The notes beneath the pieces are model-generated. The model had not been told where the DNA came from, made no database searches, and saw only the letters and a list, made by a program, of their open reading frames with translations. 64,000 nucleotides of DNA from Paenibacillus macerans. Its GTDB lineage: Bacteria > Bacillota > Bacilli > Paenibacillales > Paenibacillaceae. The translations under genes and the position numbers were made by a program. Positions 1 to 8,104 of the stretch are shown one piece after another; position 1 is the stretch's first letter; the number at the start of each line of letters is the position of its first letter. The stretch is taken from the NCBI RefSeq assembly GCF_023715465.1, contig NZ_JAMBOE010000001.1, positions 558,001 through 622,000 on the forward strand, read 5' to 3'.

Positions 1-396
1 GGCCGCCAGTGTCTGCACCGCCGGCGAGTAACGGCTGCGCTGCGAGCCGTCTCCGGCTATAGGAATCGGCGCAGGGGTCTGCGCGGAAGCGGCCCCGGCC
101 GATACCAGGGAGGTTTCGCCAGCCAGGGATGGAGCGGACTCCGCAGCCGTCTCAATCCGGCAGATGACCACTCCCACCTGGATTTCCTGGCCTTCCTCGG
201 CCAGGATTTCGCCCATAATCCCGTCCACCGTCGACGGAATTTCAGCGTTGACTTTATCCGTGATCACTTCGCAAATCGGTTCGTACTGCTCGACCGGATC
301 CCCCGGCTTTTTCAGCCATTTTCCAATGGTCGCCGAAACGAGCGATTCCGCAAGTTGGGGCAACGCGACGTCGGTTAACGTTTTTTGGTTTGACAT
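1..396 (-). CDS. bkdB: Branched-chain 2-oxoacid dehydrogenase E2 (lipoyl acyltransferase), 5' part only
   Basis: This is the E2 core subunit, which carries the acyl group on lipoyl-lysine and transfers it to CoA. Only the first 132 codons lie in the window; the rest runs off the left edge. The visible part holds an N-terminal lipoyl domain (about residues 5-80) with the DKV motif whose lysine (K48) should be lipoylated, then an Ala/Pro/Ser-rich linker. The start of a peripheral subunit-binding domain (SRYSP motif near residue 118) follows. It begins 16 bases after the E1-beta stop, so it is the last visible gene of the lpdV-bkdAA-bkdAB-bkdB cluster. A pyruvate dehydrogenase E2 is possible, but the adjacent E1 subunits favour branched-chain substrates. 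Confidence 0.85.
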   Translation of the reverse strand, partial: MSNQKTLTDVALPQLAESLVSATIGKWLKKPGDPVEQYEPICEVITDKVNAEIPSTVDGIMGEILAEEGQEIQVGVVICRIETAAESAPSLAGETSLVSAGAASAQTPAPIPIAGDGSQRSRYSPAVQTLAA

Positions 397-412
397 GGAA
401 TCCTCACTCCCG

Positions 413-1399
413 TTAATAAAGCGCCAATTGAAGCATCGCTTCTTTGACTTTATCCTTGCTTAGCATAAAAAACTTTTCCATCGGCGGGCTGATCGGCATC
501 GCCGGCACGTCCGGCCCGCACAACCTTGCAATCGGCGCATCCAGCTCAAACAGGCACTCCTCGGAAACGATTGCCGCCACCTCGGCGCCGACGCCGCCAG
601 TTTTGTTGTCCTCGTGCACGATCAGTACTTTGCCTGTCTTGCGGGCCGCGGCAATGATCGCCTCACGGTCCAACGGCTGCAGCGTACGCAAATCTAAAAT
701 ATGCGCGCTGATCCCCTGCTCCGCCTCCAGCTCCGCAGCGGCCTGCATCGCGAAATGCAGCGGCAGACTGTAGCCGATCACGGTAATGTCCGTGCCTTCG
801 CGCAGCACCTTTGCCTTTCCGATCGGCACGATGTAATCGTCCTCGGGAACATCCTCTTTAATCAGCTTGTAGCATTTCTTGTTTTCAAAGAATAGAACGG
901 GGTCGGGGTCGCGGACGGCCGCTTTCAGCAAGCCCTTCGCATCGTAAGCCGAATAAGGGGCGACGATTTTCAAGCCCGGCGTACCGAAAAAGATCGATTC
1001 CGGGCACTGGGAATGGTACAGCCCGCCAAAAATGCCGCCGCCGATCGGCGCGCGCACCACTACTGGACAATTCCAGTCGTTGTTGGAGCGGTAGCGGATC
1101 TTCGCCGCTTCGCTGATGATCTGGTTGGTGGCCGGCAGCATAAAATCCGAATATTGCATTTCGGCAATCGGCTTCATACCGTACATGGCCGCGCCGATCG
1201 CCACGCCGGCGATCGCCGATTCCGCCAGCGGCGTATCCATGACGCGCATTTCTCCGAACTGTTCCTGCAGCCCTTTCGTCGTCGTAAATACACCGCCTTT
1301 GACGCCAACGTCTTCCCCTAACACAAATACGTTTTCGTCGCGCTCCATTTCCTCTTTCATCGCTAGACGAATCGCGTCGATATATTCCATCACCGGCAT
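413..1399 (-). CDS. bkdAB: Branched-chain 2-oxoacid dehydrogenase E1 beta subunit
   Basis: Beta subunit (328 aa) of the thiamine-diphosphate-dependent E1 component, which decarboxylates 2-oxo acids from Val, Leu and Ile and feeds branched-chain fatty acid primers. The N-terminal transketolase-type pyrimidine-binding domain is seen in LGEDVG and in DTPLAESAIAG. The C-terminal transketolase domain carries VIGYSLPLHFA and the EDNKTGGVGAE stretch. Length is usual for the family. It starts 3 bases after the E1-alpha stop behind a GAGAGGTG ribosome site, so the two subunits are translationally linked. Confidence 0.93.
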   Translation of the reverse strand: MPVMEYIDAIRLAMKEEMERDENVFVLGEDVGVKGGVFTTTKGLQEQFGEMRVMDTPLAESAIAGVAIGAAMYGMKPIAEMQYSDFMLPATNQIISEAAKIRYRSNNDWNCPVVVRAPIGGGIFGGLYHSQCPESIFFGTPGLKIVAPYSAYDAKGLLKAAVRDPDPVLFFENKKCYKLIKEDVPEDDYIVPIGKAKVLREGTDITVIGYSLPLHFAMQAAAELEAEQGISAHILDLRTLQPLDREAIIAAARKTGKVLIVHEDNKTGGVGAEVAAIVSEECLFELDAPIARLCGPDVPAMPISPPMEKFFMLSKDKVKEAMLQLALY

Positions 1400-1402
1400 A
1401 AC

Positions 1403-2425
1403 TTACACCTCTCCTTCGCTGGCGTACACGTGCAGCAGCGTATCCTCCGGGTTCGGGTACGGCGCGCCTTCCGCGGCCTCCAACGCGTCCTTCAACTGCT
1501 GCTGGATTTCCTTAAGCATCGCTTCGTCCCGTTCCTCGCTCCACAAGCTGTGTTCGATCAGATAGGATTTCATTTTCGGGATGCCGTCCTTTTTCCAGTT
1601 CTCATCAACTTCATCTTTTGTCCGGTATGCCAGATCGTTATCCGAAGTGGAGTGCGGGGACAGGCGGTACATCATCGCTTCGATCAAGGTCGGGCCCTCC
1701 CCGCGCACGGCCCGTTCCCTGGCCTCCTTCACGACGCGGTAAACCTCAAGCGCATCGTTGCCGTCAACCCGGATGCCCGGAAAGCCGTAGCCCTGAGCCC
1801 GGTCGACCACCCGGCCGCCAAGCTGCTTCTTGATCGGCACGGATATGGCGTATTGGTTGTTTTCGCACAGGAAGATGACCGGCAGCTTCTGAACGCCGGC
1901 AAAGTTCAGGCCTTCATGGAAGTCACCCTGGTTGCTGGAGCCTTCCCCAAACGTCACAAACGAGACAATATCCTTTTTTTGCATTTTGGCGGCCAAAGCA
2001 AAGCCAACGGCGTGCGGAACCTGCGTTGTTACCGGGCTTGAACCCGTCACGATGCGCAGCCGCTTGCTGCCGAAGTGGCCCGGCATTTGCCGACCGCCAC
2101 TGTTGGGGTCGCCCGCTTTGGCGAACGCCGACAGCATCAGCTCCTCCAGCGTCATGCCGACCGCCAGCACAAAACCGTAGTCGCGGTAATAGGGCAAAAA
2201 GTAATCGCGCTCCCGGTCAAGCGCAAACGCCGCAGCGATCTGCGCCGTCTCCTGCCCGATGCCGGAGACATGAAAATTGATTTTTCCCGCCCGCTGCAGC
2301 AGCAGACAGCGCTCATCGAATTTGCGCGCGAGCAGCATGTATTTGTACATCTCTACGACTTCCGCATCCGACATTCCGAGTTGCTCATGTTTCAGTTTGG
2401 TTTGCACTGAACTTTTGGCGTTCAT
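1403..2425 (-). CDS. bkdAA: Branched-chain 2-oxoacid dehydrogenase E1 alpha subunit
   Basis: Alpha subunit (340 aa) of the E1 component. The thiamine-diphosphate motif runs from GEGSSNQGDFHE to the ENNQYAIS segment. The RLSPHSTSDND loop, normally phosphorylated in mitochondrial enzymes, resembles the branched-chain form (PHST/S then acidic residues) more than pyruvate dehydrogenase. Start is ATG with GAAGGAGG nearby. A 149-base gap separates it from lpdV upstream and contains TATAAT at 2528-2533 on the minus strand. A second promoter for E1-E2 is therefore possible, although I see no good -35 match. No sigma-54 type -24/-12 element, as known for B. subtilis bkd, is evident. Confidence 0.92.
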   Translation of the reverse strand: MNAKSSVQTKLKHEQLGMSDAEVVEMYKYMLLARKFDERCLLLQRAGKINFHVSGIGQETAQIAAAFALDRERDYFLPYYRDYGFVLAVGMTLEELMLSAFAKAGDPNSGGRQMPGHFGSKRLRIVTGSSPVTTQVPHAVGFALAAKMQKKDIVSFVTFGEGSSNQGDFHEGLNFAGVQKLPVIFLCENNQYAISVPIKKQLGGRVVDRAQGYGFPGIRVDGNDALEVYRVVKEARERAVRGEGPTLIEAMMYRLSPHSTSDNDLAYRTKDEVDENWKKDGIPKMKSYLIEHSLWSEERDEAMLKEIQQQLKDALEAAEGAPYPNPEDTLLHVYASEGEV

Positions 2426-2574
2426 GGGAGTTACCTCCTTCGTTTAACTTACATTGGGTTGAAAGGCAAGGCTAACACCTTGTTACATCTAATCTTAAAA
2501 CCTGGTACTAAGACTTGGAATAACCTTATTATAAACGCTTTTCCGCCAAAAAGAAAACTTTATCCGCGAAATGC

Positions 2575-3996
2575 TTATAAAGAAAGCGAGTTTCCTTCGA
2601 CAGCCAGGGCCGCTTCCCCGATAATTTCCGAGAGCGTCGGATGGGCAAACACCGCTTGTCCGATCTCCCACGGCGTGGCGTCAAGCAGTTGTGCAAGTGC
2701 GGCCTGGCTGATCAACTCGGTGACATGCGGGCCGATCATATGGACGCCCAAAATATCGTTCGTGCGGGCATCGGCGACCATTTTGACGAACCCTCCGCTT
2801 TCCCCGTGCACCAGCGCTTTCCCGATCGCCGAAAACGGAACTTTGCCCTCCTTCACTTCAAATCCTTTGGCTTTGGCCTCTTTGGCGGTAAGCCCCACCG
2901 AAGCGACCTCAGGCCGGGTATAAACGCAGCGCGCCACCTGGGAAGCGTGATAAGCATACGAGCTCTCTCCGGCCAAATGGTGCACGGCCGTCAACCCTTC
3001 ATGGCTGGCGGCGTGGGCCAACTGCAAACCGCCGATGCAGTCGCCGATCGCGTAAATATGCGGCTCCGTCGTCTGCATATATTCATTTACCCGGATGAAC
3101 CCCCGTTCCAAACCGATATCGGTATTTTCCAGGCCGATGTTCTCCACGTTCGCTTGCCGGCCGATCGAAAGCAAAAGCTTGTCTGCCTGCAGCCGCAGCG
3201 GCTTCTCTCCCTGCAGTGCCGTTATATGTACCTGCTCCTCCTGAATCTCGCAGGATTCGGGGTCCACCTTCACCCCAGTCAGCACTTTTACGCCGCGTTT
3301 CTCCAACTGCTTGCGCAGTTCGCGGGCCACATCCTCGTCCTCCGCCGGGAGCAGCTGGTCCGCCGCTTCCACGATCGTGACTTCCACCCCGAAATCGCTC
3401 AGCAAGGAAGCCCATTCCACGCCGATCACCCCGCCGCCGACGATGATCATCGAATCCGGAAGCTCCTCCAGTACGAGCGCCTCATCGCTGCTCAGCACAT
3501 GTTTCCCGTCGGGAACCAAGCCGGGCAGCGTCCGCGGCCGCGAACCGGTGGCGATGATCAGATTAGCCGGGACAACCGTCTCCATTTCGCCATCCGCCAA
3601 CTCCACGGCGACCGCTCCACTTTTCGGAGAAAAGATCGAAGGGCCGGTGACCCTGCCCTTGCCTTGAATCACCTTGATGTTGTGCTTGCGCATCAAATAT
3701 TGAACGCCTTTATGCAGTTGCCCGACGATTTGCTGTTTTCGCTCCTGCACTTTGGGGAACACCAAAGTCAGCCCGCTCGTCTCAATGCCAAAAGCGGCGC
3801 TTTCCTTCATTTGCGCATACAGCTCCGCGCTGCGCAGCAGCGCCTTGCTCGGAATGCAGCCGCGGTGCAAGCAGGTTCCGCCCAGCTTGTCCTGTTCGAT
3901 GATTACGACTTCTTTGCCAAGTTGGGCGGCGCGAATCGCGGCGATATAACCGCCCGTGCCTCCTCCTAAAACCGCCACATCACATTGGATTGTCAT
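2575..3996 (-). CDS. lpdV: Dihydrolipoyl dehydrogenase (E3)
   Basis: Flavoprotein that reoxidises E2-bound dihydrolipoamide with NAD+. FAD-binding GGGTGG is at residues 11-16 and the redox disulfide lies in GGTCLHRGCIP (C42 and C47). The NAD-binding motif is VGGGVIGVEWAS near residue 180, and the catalytic His-Glu pair of the dimerisation domain is seen in FAHPTLSE near the C-terminus. The frame stays open to 4065, but the ATG at 3996 is chosen because GGTGGAGAT sits just upstream and the protein then starts directly before the FAD strand (473 aa, usual length). It is first of the bkd E-subunit genes and divergent from the DUF2627 gene. Confidence 0.93.
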   Translation of the reverse strand: MTIQCDVAVLGGGTGGYIAAIRAAQLGKEVVIIEQDKLGGTCLHRGCIPSKALLRSAELYAQMKESAAFGIETSGLTLVFPKVQERKQQIVGQLHKGVQYLMRKHNIKVIQGKGRVTGPSIFSPKSGAVAVELADGEMETVVPANLIIATGSRPRTLPGLVPDGKHVLSSDEALVLEELPDSMIIVGGGVIGVEWASLLSDFGVEVTIVEAADQLLPAEDEDVARELRKQLEKRGVKVLTGVKVDPESCEIQEEQVHITALQGEKPLRLQADKLLLSIGRQANVENIGLENTDIGLERGFIRVNEYMQTTEPHIYAIGDCIGGLQLAHAASHEGLTAVHHLAGESSYAYHASQVARCVYTRPEVASVGLTAKEAKAKGFEVKEGKVPFSAIGKALVHGESGGFVKMVADARTNDILGVHMIGPHVTELISQAALAQLLDATPWEIGQAVFAHPTLSEIIGEAALAVEGNSLSL

Positions 3997-4193
3997 GATC
4001 AAATCTCCACCATTCTTTTTAAAATCGCTATATATAAGTCCCATGCGTCTACGCCACAAATCCAATTCCTATTTTACCTTGTTTTGCCCTTAATACAAAT
4101 CCAGCCTAAACCGGTCTAAAATGGACAGAACATGCCGAACAAGGTATGATGAAGAAGAACGCCATTTCTGCTCGGAAAGGACGATCCTGCTCC

Positions 4194-4496
4194 ATGAAGC
4201 TGATGATTTCCCGGTTCATCGCCATTCTTATGCTGGTTATACCAGGCATCGCCGCCATGACCGGGTTCCTTAAAATAAAGGATGCCCTATTTGATTATAT
4301 GTCCAAACACGGCGACGATTCGCTATCCAAAGTCACGTTCGATTGGCTTCAATTTGGGCTTGGATTGCTGCTGTTTGCCGCGGGTGTCGGCTTTTTGGGC
4401 GGCTGGATTTTTTTCCGTGACCGCAAACGCAATTACGTTGGACCGAGATTCCGCAAAAAAGAACCCGCGCAAGCCGAGCAAAATCAACATGAATAA
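4194..4496 (+). CDS. yqzF: DUF2627 (YqzF-like) small membrane protein
   Basis: Protein of 100 aa with two predicted membrane helices (about residues 5-25 and 48-72), the second followed by a basic cytoplasmic tail. It resembles the DUF2627 family, whose B. subtilis member yqzF also lies next to the bkd cluster; function is unknown. The frame is open from 4146, but the 4194 ATG puts the MKLMISRFIA hydrophobic start at the family's usual position and follows GGAAAGG at 13 bases. It is one of the few plus-strand genes and is divergent from lpdV. Confidence 0.75.
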   Translation: MKLMISRFIAILMLVIPGIAAMTGFLKIKDALFDYMSKHGDDSLSKVTFDWLQFGLGLLLFAAGVGFLGGWIFFRDRKRNYVGPRFRKKEPAQAEQNQHE

Positions 4497-4546
4497 AAGC
4501 TGTCCCCGGCGAAACTGCTCTTTCGAAACGGGACAGCTTTTTTTTG
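4495..4546. terminator. Bidirectional terminator between DUF2627 gene and the small coiled-coil gene
   Basis: An AAAGCTGTCCC arm pairs with GGGACAGCTTT around a roughly 20-base loop, with T8 on the plus strand and an A-rich flank giving Us on the minus strand. It sits between convergent genes ending at 4496 and 4548. Confidence 0.8.
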
Positions 4547-4547
4547 T

Positions 4548-4763
4548 TTATTCGTATAACGCTTCCTTCAGTTTGCTAGACATCCGCGCCCCGTTTCGGG
4601 AAGCGCGCAGCAGTGCCTTGCGCAGCCGGACATTCTCCGCCGCCAGCTTTTCCGCTTGGGCAATCAATTCGCGTATGAGTTGTCTGTCCGCTTCGCTTAG
4701 TTCTGGACGCTCCGCCAATCCCCGGTAGGATTCCAAATTCAACTCCAGATCTTTATCCATCAT
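4548..4763 (-). CDS. Small coiled-coil protein of unknown function, coupled to arsR-type gene
   Basis: I do not recognise this 71-residue protein. It is charged and helical: a first half rich in Leu and Glu (LNLESYRGLAERPELSE) and a heptad-like AEKLAAENVRLRKALL stretch suggesting a short coiled coil. The start chosen is ATG at 4763 (MMDKDLEL). Its AGGAGAGG ribosome site (4771-4778) overlaps the stop of the upstream ArsR-family gene, which indicates translational coupling. It contains no Cys or His, so it is unlikely to bind metal itself. Confidence 0.6.
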   Translation of the reverse strand: MMDKDLELNLESYRGLAERPELSEADRQLIRELIAQAEKLAAENVRLRKALLRASRNGARMSSKLKEALYE

Positions 4764-4776
4764 AACCCACCCTCTC

Positions 4777-5085
4777 CTAATCGCATTTTGCGTGCTGGAT
4801 CGCCTGGGTAAGCAGCGAGATGACATGCCCGTCATCACAGCTATAGTACAGCGTGTTTGCTTCCCGGCGGTATTTCACCAGACGCAAATTCCTCAGTGTG
4901 CTAAGCTGATGGGATACCGCCGATTGCGACAGGTTCAGCACCTCCGACATATGCGTCACCGAGCATTCCTCTTCGGAAAGCAAATACAAAATTTTAATTC
5001 GGGTAGGATCCGACAGAGCTTTAAAAATCGTCGAAACTTTTTCGATTGTATCCGGACTCAAAAACGAATGCACATCTTTTTCCAT
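4777..5085 (-). CDS. ArsR/SmtB-family metal-sensing repressor (CzrA-like)
   Basis: Dimeric winged-helix repressor of 102 aa. The family core is clear: FKALSDPTRIKILYLL, then recognition helix LSQSAVSHQLSTLRN, the YRREANTLYYS beta wing, and a C-terminal helix. In CzrA-type sensors the last helix carries a D-x-H...H-x2-H metal site. Here it reads DGH...QHAKC, so the final ligand position is Cys instead of His. Start is the ATG at 5085 with GGAGG 8 bases upstream; a TTG-initiated extension to 5103 is less likely. It heads a two-gene unit with the small coiled-coil gene, and an operator-like palindrome lies in its own promoter. The metal sensed cannot be told from sequence alone. Confidence 0.85.
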   Translation of the reverse strand: MEKDVHSFLSPDTIEKVSTIFKALSDPTRIKILYLLSEEECSVTHMSEVLNLSQSAVSHQLSTLRNLRLVKYRREANTLYYSCDDGHVISLLTQAIQHAKCD

Positions 5086-5110
5086 CAAATCTGCCTCCAG
5101 CAATCATTGT

Positions 5111-5129
5111 ACATGAGCATATGTTCATT
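5111..5129 (-). promoter_or_regulatory. ArsR-type operator palindrome
   Basis: ATGAGCAT-ATGTTCAT is an imperfect inverted repeat (one mismatch) matching the usual ATGAACA...TGTTCAT style of ArsR/CzrA operators. It lies between the -10 box and the arsR-type start, where bound repressor would block initiation. Confidence 0.75.
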
Positions 5130-5132
5130 GGC

Positions 5133-5161
5133 AGAATATATCTGCGGGCTCATCTTGTCAA
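5133..5161 (-). promoter_or_regulatory. Sigma-A promoter of the arsR-type gene
   Basis: TTGACA (minus strand, 5156-5161), a 17-base spacer, and TATTCT (5133-5138). The operator palindrome follows directly downstream, consistent with autoregulation. Confidence 0.75.
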
Positions 5162-5446
5162 CCCGCAAAAATGAAAAGCGGTCGCTTCCCGGCAGCAGCC
5201 GAGTGTGACCACCTTTGCGTATGTAAATATATTGGCAATCCAGCTAGAACATCTCAAGATTTATTATTTGAAATTCATACAGTTGAGAAGTCGTTTTTAT
5301 CCTGCTAAAGTTAAGGAAAATATTACTTTTTTGTGGTGAAACTTGAAAATATTAATTCGAGCCGTTAACTCAAGACGACGTATTAGCAAACCTTGTCACT
5401 AAACAAAAAAACAGCTGATTTGTAGAAGAATAAGGAGGGCACCGGC
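5162..5446. other. Divergent intergenic region without a recognised gene
   Basis: AT-rich stretch between the arsR-type promoter and the metallophosphoesterase. I see the AAGGAGGG ribosome site for the latter just before 5447, but no confident promoter, hairpin or small gene. Confidence 0.5.
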
Positions 5447-6385
5447 ATGCACAACCTGTCATTCCGCCCGGACGGAACATTCACCATCGTCCAGTTTACC
5501 GATTTGCACTGGAGCGGTACGGAGCATGACAAGCATACAGCCCGGTTAATGAAGGACATTTTACATAAAACAAGGCCGGACCTGGTGCTGTTTACCGGGG
5601 ACGTTATTCATTATGAGAATTGTCCCGATCCGATTGCCGCCTATAGCAATGCAGTAGCCGCCGTACTGGAAGCCGGTATGCCATGGGCTGCTATCTTCGG
5701 CAATCATGACGCCGGACACTCGCTCTCCGTTAAACATGAACTGATCCGCCTGCAGCAAAGTAGCCCTCGCTGTCTGACGGAGGAAGGGCCAGAGCTGGGA
5801 AACCGCTTGGGGCATACGGTTATCTTGCTGCAATCAGCCGAAGGAGCTCCGGCTGTTGCCCTTTATTTATTCGACTCCGGGAGCAATGCAGCACATCCAC
5901 CCGGCGGATTCGAGTGGATTACCCACGGGCAAATCGGCTGGTATCTGAAGCAATCGGCTGAGCTTACAGAGTTGAACGGCGGGCAGACTGTGCCGTCACT
6001 TGCTTTTTTGCACATTCCCCTGCCAGAATACAATGAATTGTGGGACTACCATGTATGTTACGGGCACAATTACGAAGGGATGGGCTGTCCCAAGGTGAAC
6101 TCCGGCTTGTTCGCCTCCTTCGTGGACAGGCAGGATGTCAAGGGTGTCTTTTGCGGACATGATCATGTGAATGATTTCTGGGGAGAGTTGCAGGGCATCC
6201 GCCTGCATTACGGGCGGGCTACCGGCTATAACAGCTATGGACGCGAGGGGTTCCCGCGGGGAGCGCGGGTGATTCAGCTGCGGGAGAACGGGGCTGCATT
6301 CGACAGCTGGCTTGCGCTTGAAGGTGGCAAAATGCAGCTTACGCAGCCTGAGCATCAGCCGGAGAAGGTGTGGAAGCGGATTTAA
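5447..6385 (+). CDS. Calcineurin-like metallophosphoesterase
   Basis: Probable metal-dependent phosphohydrolase, 312 aa, without signal peptide or membrane helix. All five motif blocks of the family can be read in order: D-x-H (FTDLHW, about residue 17), GD (LFTGDVIH), GNHD (IFGNHDAGHS), a single His in AFLHIPLPEY, and GHDHVND near residue 235. It resembles the bacterial and plant purple-acid-phosphatase-29-like group; the substrate is unknown. It stands alone on the plus strand with a good AAGGAGGG ribosome site and a short hairpin terminator 140 bases downstream. Confidence 0.85.
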   Translation: MHNLSFRPDGTFTIVQFTDLHWSGTEHDKHTARLMKDILHKTRPDLVLFTGDVIHYENCPDPIAAYSNAVAAVLEAGMPWAAIFGNHDAGHSLSVKHELIRLQQSSPRCLTEEGPELGNRLGHTVILLQSAEGAPAVALYLFDSGSNAAHPPGGFEWITHGQIGWYLKQSAELTELNGGQTVPSLAFLHIPLPEYNELWDYHVCYGHNYEGMGCPKVNSGLFASFVDRQDVKGVFCGHDHVNDFWGELQGIRLHYGRATGYNSYGREGFPRGARVIQLRENGAAFDSWLALEGGKMQLTQPEHQPEKVWKRI

Positions 6386-6523
6386 TGGTGCCGCAGTAGC
6401 CATGCAGGTATCTCGCGCTCTAAGGCCATCATGCGGCTCAAATGGCCACAACGCCCGTTCAATCGTGGGCCGCTTGTCTTAGCGCAGTCCATTTTTTTCG
6501 TTATTTTCCACACCCCGTAATAA

Positions 6524-6551
6524 GAAAAACGCCTGACGGCGTCCTTTTTAT
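6524..6551. terminator. Weak hairpin terminator after the metallophosphoesterase
   Basis: ACGCC-TGAC-GGCGT stem followed by CCTTTTTA on the plus strand; the A-rich upstream flank also gives a U run on the minus strand. The stem is only five base pairs, so confidence is moderate. Confidence 0.5.
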
Positions 6552-6590
6552 TCTAGCTCTATTAATGGCTCTGACTTCTACTTTGATGGA

Positions 6591-6712
6591 TGCTCTAACG
6601 GACACCAGCGACCTTATCCGCCCATTTCCCGGGTATTTCCCAGCCTAACGGACACAGGCGGCCCTATTCCGCTCTAAACCCGTTCACCCAGGCCGATTTG
6701 AGGTAAATAAGG
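6591..6712 (+). repeat. Interspersed repeat, copy A (two CTAACGGACAC units)
   Basis: Two head-to-tail units each open with CTAACGGACAC-(C)AGG and continue to a CCTTATCCGC or CCCTATTCCGC block. A second copy with the same organisation lies at 29605-29728; the first 54 or so positions differ at only two bases. No open reading frame explains it. Confidence 0.8.
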
Positions 6713-6785
6713 ACATCTGTGTCCGTTTACATTCTGCTAACCTCCGTTTTTTCGCAAATAACGGCTCTGGTGTCCCTTAGCCCCC
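6713..6785 (-). repeat. Inverted units of the same CTAACGGACAC repeat family
   Basis: Read on the minus strand, CTAAGGGACACC-AGAG-CCGTTATT (start near 6780) and TAAACGGACACAGATGTCCTTATT (start near 6730) match the plus-strand units at 6591-6712. The region is therefore a cluster of four related units, two in each orientation. The remaining bases up to the spo0A terminator hold nothing I recognise. Confidence 0.6.
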
Positions 6786-6932
6786 TAGGCTCTCCTCTTC
6801 TCCTCCCCTCTCTACCTGCGCATCGCCCGCTACCATACCTGAAATTCTATAATGTTAAAAAAACACCGCTCCTTTACCGGTTTCCGAAGGAACCAATAAA
6901 TAAGCGGTAATTTGGCTTACTACTATCGGTAT

Positions 6933-6988
6933 AAAAACGGCATTTTCGGATATTCGTCGCCAAAATTGAACTGGCTGAATGCCGTTTC
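6933..6988 (-). terminator. Probable terminator of spo0A
   Basis: On the minus strand an AACGGCATT arm pairs with AATGCCGTT across a loop of about 37 bases, followed by TTTTTAT. It lies 40-100 bases past the spo0A stop. The large loop makes it a moderate call. Confidence 0.5.
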
Positions 6989-7030
6989 CAAAATCCGAAA
7001 TCCATTACCGTACCTCTATTCCTTACCCTT

Positions 7031-7837
7031 TCACGACACCTTATGCTCAATTCTCAGCTTGTCTGCGACCATGGCGATAAATTCGCTGTTGGTTGGTTTG
7101 GATTTGGAAATGTTAATCGTGTAGCCGAACAGATGGCTGATGGAATCGATGTTGCCCCGCGTCCAGGCGACTTCAATCGCATGCCGGATGGCGCGTTCCA
7201 CACGGGAAGGCGTGGTTTTGAATTTCTCCGCGATCGCGGGATACAGCGTTTTCGTGATAGCGCCCAAAATTTCGATGTTGTTGTAGACCATCGTGATGGC
7301 TTCGCGCAAGTACTGGTAACCTTTAATATGCGCTGGAACTCCGATTTCATGAATGATCGAAGTAATATTCGCGTCCAGGTTTTTGCCTTTGCCAAGCGGA
7401 ACCACATTCGATTTCACAAAAGCTGCCGCAGGGACTCCGCTTGATGTCATATGCTGTATGCCAACGAGCTGACGAATTCGATTGGCGAGTACCTCCATGT
7501 CAAACGGCTTCAAAATGTAGTAAGAAGCGCCGAGCTGGACGGCACGCTGCGTGATGTTCTCTTGCCCGAAGGCGGTCAGCATGATGATTTTAGGCTGCGG
7601 ATTCAGATTCAAATCACGGATACGTTCCAACACACCCAGACCATCCAGGTGCGGCATGATGATATCCAGGATCAGAACGTCCGGTACTTTCGCCGCGTTT
7701 TCGATCATTTCCAGCACTTCTTCTCCGTTATAGGCGATTCCTGAGACGATCATATCGTCCTGCTCCGAAATATATTCCGCAAGCAAATTCGTAAATTCTC
7801 GGTTATCATCCGCCAACAACACTTCGATTTTTTGCAC
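7031..7837 (-). CDS. spo0A: Stage 0 sporulation response regulator Spo0A
   Basis: Master regulator of sporulation entry, 268 aa. The N-terminal receiver domain (about 1-125) shows the acidic pocket LLADDNREF, the phospho-acceptor Asp in [15 protein letters not shown], and the Lys in YILKPFD. The C-terminal effector domain (about 150-268) contains the recognition region [20 protein letters not shown], diagnostic for Spo0A. The start is the GTG at 7837: AAGGAGGA precedes it by 9 bases, and the longer frame to 7912 begins upstream of the sigma-H transcription start. Regulation by sigma-H and by Spo0A itself is suggested by the promoter and four 0A boxes. Confidence 0.98.
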   Translation of the reverse strand: MQKIEVLLADDNREFTNLLAEYISEQDDMIVSGIAYNGEEVLEMIENAAKVPDVLILDIIMPHLDGLGVLERIRDLNLNPQPKIIMLTAFGQENITQRAVQLGASYYILKPFDMEVLANRIRQLVGIQHMTSSGVPAAAFVKSNVVPLGKGKNLDANITSIIHEIGVPAHIKGYQYLREAITMVYNNIEILGAITKTLYPAIAEKFKTTPSRVERAIRHAIEVAWTRGNIDSISHLFGYTINISKSKPTNSEFIAMVADKLRIEHKVS

Positions 7838-7903
7838 TTTCCAACTTCCTCCTTCAGGTAAATGGATAGGTTTTATTGTTGTTCTCTTCTTCCCAGAATA
7901 AGG

Positions 7904-7930
7904 ATTCGACACGCAAAAGTAAATTCCTTC
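7904..7930 (-). promoter_or_regulatory. Sigma-H promoter of spo0A
   Basis: Minus strand GAAGGAATT (-35, 7922-7930), 11-base spacer, GTCGAAT (-10, 7904-7910), fitting the RNAGGAWWW-N11/12-RNNGAAT consensus of sigma-H. A 0A box overlaps the -10, an arrangement like the B. subtilis spo0A Ps promoter. Confidence 0.8.
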
Positions 7931-8057
7931 TGTCGAAAATTATTTTTCTTTATTTTTTTGCGGTGTTAAGATATAATTAATTATTTATTTACACAAAGCG
8001 ATGTTGTTCGTATGTTTTCGACAAACCTATACACCGTTCTGCTTGCCGTATGTCGAA
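7905..8057. promoter_or_regulatory. Cluster of four Spo0A boxes (TGTCGAA)
   Basis: TGTCGAA occurs on the minus strand at 7905-7911 and 8017-8023, and on the plus strand at 7931-7937 and 8051-8057. Exact seven-base matches in 150 bases directly upstream of spo0A support autoregulation by Spo0A~P. Confidence 0.75.
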
Positions 8058-8065
8058 GAACAGAA

Positions 8066-8104
8066 AAAAATCTTAAGGCTTTAGCTCGCCTTAAGATTTT
8101 GGAA
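8066..8104 (-). terminator. spoIVB terminator that includes the stop codon
   Basis: A perfect 13-base-pair stem (AAAATCTTAAGGC / GCCTTAAGATTTT) with an 8-base loop, then a T run on the minus strand. The last codons of spoIVB form the upstream arm and the TAA stop (8081-8083) lies in the loop. Confidence 0.85.

Noticed and set aside
2641-3969. 442-codon open frame on the plus strand
   Set aside because: It lies wholly antisense to lpdV, whose motifs are unambiguous; the predicted protein has no recognisable domain and reflects codon bias.
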